Positions 62,901 to 64,000 of a stretch of DNA of 64,000 nt are shown here, piece by piece. A program made the translations under genes and the position numbers. The stretch spans positions 372,001 through 436,000 of the forward strand of contig NZ_CP076545.1 of assembly GCF_018889955.1 (NCBI RefSeq). Direction: 5' to 3'. The notes beneath the pieces were generated by a model. The model was not told where the DNA came from and ran no database searches. It was given only the letters and a program-made list of their open reading frames with translations. This DNA comes from Collinsella sp. zg1085. GTDB taxonomy: Bacteria; Actinomycetota; Coriobacteriia; Coriobacteriales; Coriobacteriaceae. Position 1 is the stretch's first letter, and every line of letters begins with the position of its first letter.

Positions 62901-62991
62901 GATGAGTGCTGGCCACATTCATGAGCCAGAAGAGGGCTGCACCTCTCAGTATAGTTTGCATGGTTTGGGTTTCACACGAAGGGATGCATAA
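59962..62991 (+). CDS. addB: AddB/RexB-like nuclease subunit of a recombination repair complex
   Basis: A 1009-aa partner of AddA in processing double-strand breaks. The C-terminal third holds a PD-(D/E)XK nuclease: QIENYLRCPLCWFV, ELGNLVHDVLYRFH, GGRIDRVDV and VVIDYKHR with the catalytic Asp and Lys. Unlike B. subtilis AddB, the N-terminus has no Walker A loop, and the C-terminus lacks the three-Cys end of the iron-sulfur staple; this resembles RexB-type subunits with a dead helicase fold. GTG start chosen after AAGGGGGA. The helicase gene begins 5 bases after the stop. Confidence 0.88.
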   Translation: MAFLLHCFDSPVPLCAELVSHLQTLLDVHGRVSMLVSNNAERDTMRVALARAGLGLGIDVLSPDAWVETWWNLWGDGRSLVSPIARQLVMTQVLMDAHADDVHPLTQTAGTGHLLARIAADTAGLSDIPQQASLTLAEQKVFELVQIYEGALNQRNLIEGAAAAHKLSSVMNSMSGECPREAVVVYRVSSMPAAVLKLLAYAAECMPVSWWLDVDLAADAPRLIQALEGLSAGKFSFDASTLVPSPASCSLLNQASQQRLSFVEILGPHAETRVVVEQIEAACAAGAKRIALVTPRSQVAFERLAEALARRNIMLEGSYFQTFERSWSGHHLFQLTDCIERMRAAGDNLLQAYQWWPAHELTDWLSCPLSGASSWHAWQFDKRMRQSRHVSPDDVMRMLQSIQGRAEKDAQNRADVAGDTHPIAVVCADVVRHLEDNKLLAALKSMLTSAQTCTSAACGSVDGQLRLSSEIKLLKRACELIGHEARELGISQQVAYMALEGLTSMLAAHSEVKNPIAHVSILTPSIAAAQEPESFDALICCDMDIQAYSLARAEGPEHSYALHLGLASLQLEPIARMRSQFARILRIARSTPILCRVSHTGQAKTQYPAAVWTELETVCRRTAEAAGFEFLYKRIGENAIAQDMYENCLPQQRQVSCQDPQVLSSAAVPYLVLTCPDPDYPSDMPAPLIPRQLSASQIENYLRCPLCWFVSDRIRPSSLDAGFGNMELGNLVHDVLYRFHKELLEQGIERVTTQTLEQAQNILKKTFECVVLEHRVGKTSSSAALIPHSERDAVQIDETYEALKQVLYAEAKTLLGFIPTYLEFSFNKFKVNYAGRPLGGRIDRVDVDEQGRAVVIDYKHRKNPRQFAVQDPTVVQSGDSSLLSDNPEWLPEHTQTLIYAKALQDAKLGVVPKGALYFCTKDQEPGFCGALADELCEQEPGDGHVPHVTMGFPHTAQQGTMSFEQLLNHVESVIEKRLDEMSAGHIHEPEEGCTSQYSLHGLGFTRRDA

Positions 62992-62996
62992 CGCAG

Positions 62997-64000
62997 ATGG
63001 ACTTAAGCAATTTAGAGCCTGAACAGCAAGAAATTGTGACCACGCTCGCTCAGCCTCTCTTTGTGTCGGCAGGTGCTGGTTCAGGTAAAACATTCACGTT
63101 GACGCGTCGTATTCTTTGGGCGCTTTCGCAGGAGTCTGGACCTACACTACGCTCGCTCGATGAGCTTATGGCCATTACCTTTACGCGTGATGCAGCTGCT
63201 GAGATTAGAGAGCGTGTGCGCTCGGCGCTCATTGAGGCGGGAATGGCGGATGCAGCACTTGCTGTTGACAATGCCTGGATTTCAACAATTGATGGTATGT
63301 GTGCGCGTATTTTGCGCAATCATGCCCTTGAGCTTGGCATCGACCCAGATTTTTCTGTTTCACCAGACACGGAAGATTTGCGCAACCAGGCAATTGAGTA
63401 TGTGATTGCTGAGCGACCAGATGCGCTTAAAAAGGCTATGTTTTGGTATACCTTAGAGCAAGAGGGAACATATCAAGGTCAAACGATACAAAACATACTT
63501 GACCAGCTTATGGATATGGCAAGTCGTCTGCCGGGGGGCTTTGCTGACATTGAGTTAATACCCGCTCAGGTTGATATGGCTCCCTTGCAGCAAGCCTATC
63601 ATGAGGCGCTTGCCTATGCGGCAAAAGGGAGCGCTGAAAAGGCTCGTTTGGCGTTAGCGGCGCTTGATGAGTTTGCATCAAGCAAGCAAAGCTTGCCAGA
63701 TTTGATGAGCTGTTTGCGTGAGTGCTCTGTACCAAAAAAAGGTGGCACCTTTAGTGCAGAGGACGTGGCTCAACTCAAAGCGGTGCGCGCTGATTGTTTT
63801 GTTTCAGCGTATCTCGCCTTAGAACATCAGGTGCCTGAGGCTTTGCTTGAACTTACGCGCCTTACGTTTGAGTGCTATACCCGTCTTAAGCAAGAGCAGT
63901 CCTTACTCGATTACGGTGACCTTCTTCGCTTAGCAACACGCGCCTTGCGCGAAAACCCTGAAATTCGTGCTCAATATAGCGAGCGCTTTAAGATGGTCAT
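62997..64000 (+). CDS. addA: AddA-like UvrD/Rep-family helicase-nuclease (3' end outside window)
   Basis: The first 334 codons of a large UvrD-type helicase. Walker A SAGAGSGKT (residues about 24-32), motif Ia ITFTRDAAAEIRERV and the following STIDGMCARIL are clear. The remaining helicase motifs and the C-terminal nuclease lie beyond base 64000. The ATG is 5 bases after addB, so the two form one operon for end-processing and recombination. Confidence 0.9.
   Translation, partial: MDLSNLEPEQQEIVTTLAQPLFVSAGAGSGKTFTLTRRILWALSQESGPTLRSLDELMAITFTRDAAAEIRERVRSALIEAGMADAALAVDNAWISTIDGMCARILRNHALELGIDPDFSVSPDTEDLRNQAIEYVIAERPDALKKAMFWYTLEQEGTYQGQTIQNILDQLMDMASRLPGGFADIELIPAQVDMAPLQQAYHEALAYAAKGSAEKARLALAALDEFASSKQSLPDLMSCLRECSVPKKGGTFSAEDVAQLKAVRADCFVSAYLALEHQVPEALLELTRLTFECYTRLKQEQSLLDYGDLLRLATRALRENPEIRAQYSERFKMV

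Overview
The window looks like part of the chromosome of an anaerobic, moderate-GC Gram-positive actinobacterium, most likely a member of the Coriobacteriia (Atopobium/Lancefieldella/Olsenella-like). This is judged from gene content and was not checked by any search. Indicators are a type III glutamine synthetase, a giant 2-hydroxyacyl-CoA dehydratase activase-related protein, Tat-type lipoprotein signals, an LPXTG-anchored secreted protease, an IS1249-type transposase, frequent GTG/TTG starts and actinobacterial-style ribosome-mediated attenuation. Nearly all genes belong to the core genome; repeats and one damaged insertion sequence fill several long gene-free stretches.

Layout. 0.2-7.3 kb: glnN, tRNA-Glu, a solitary C5 cytosine methyltransferase next to repeat elements, an ArgJ homologue that appears to have lost its catalytic centre, and murE. 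7.5-13.4 kb: an Arc-like/SPFH pair, a dCMP deaminase, a diacylglycerol-kinase-like enzyme, an HD protein, a PF06541 membrane protein and a ZIP transporter. 13.6-19.5 kb: a TetR regulator, the 1570-aa activase-like protein and an Nfu scaffold, plausibly one iron-sulfur-related unit. 19.6-23.6 kb: lgt, structured DNA, a tandem pair of tiny membrane proteins, yebC, then about 1.4 kb of repeats. 23.8-28.4 kb: a dxs-like gene, then metNIQ preceded by a methionine-rich leader peptide and an attenuator hairpin. 28.5-32.4 kb: a membrane protein and a cell-wall M6 protease.

32.8-46.4 kb holds the translation genes: rplE, rpsZ, rpsH, rplF, rplR, rpsE, rpmD, rplO, secY, adk, map, infA, rpmJ, rpsM, rpsK, rpsD, rpoA and rplQ, then rpsL, rpsG, fusA and rpsJ. 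The order is odd: rplC through rplX, which normally join rpsJ to rplE, are absent from between these two blocks, and tuf is missing after fusA. 46.6-50.2 kb holds a frameshifted IS1249-like element and a nest of direct and inverted repeats. 50.2-64 kb: a DUF454 protein, an ABC transporter with two tandem binding proteins, a membrane-anchored nuclease, rsmJ, a deformylase-like protein lacking the catalytic Glu, two small minus-strand genes, an ApbE-like flavin transferase, a TrpR-like regulator, and addB/addA (addA runs off the window).

The strongest candidates for new biology are: (1) the Met-codon leader peptide and attenuator in front of metNIQ (25847-25996); (2) a family of hairpins with different self-complementary arms around a shared core, three in tandem at each of two loci; (3) a 133-bp segment with inverted ends that is flipped between two otherwise homologous loci; (4) 31-bp iteron-like repeats forming elements with long perfect terminal inverted repeats; and (5) two apparent pseudoenzymes, ArgJ-like and peptide-deformylase-like.
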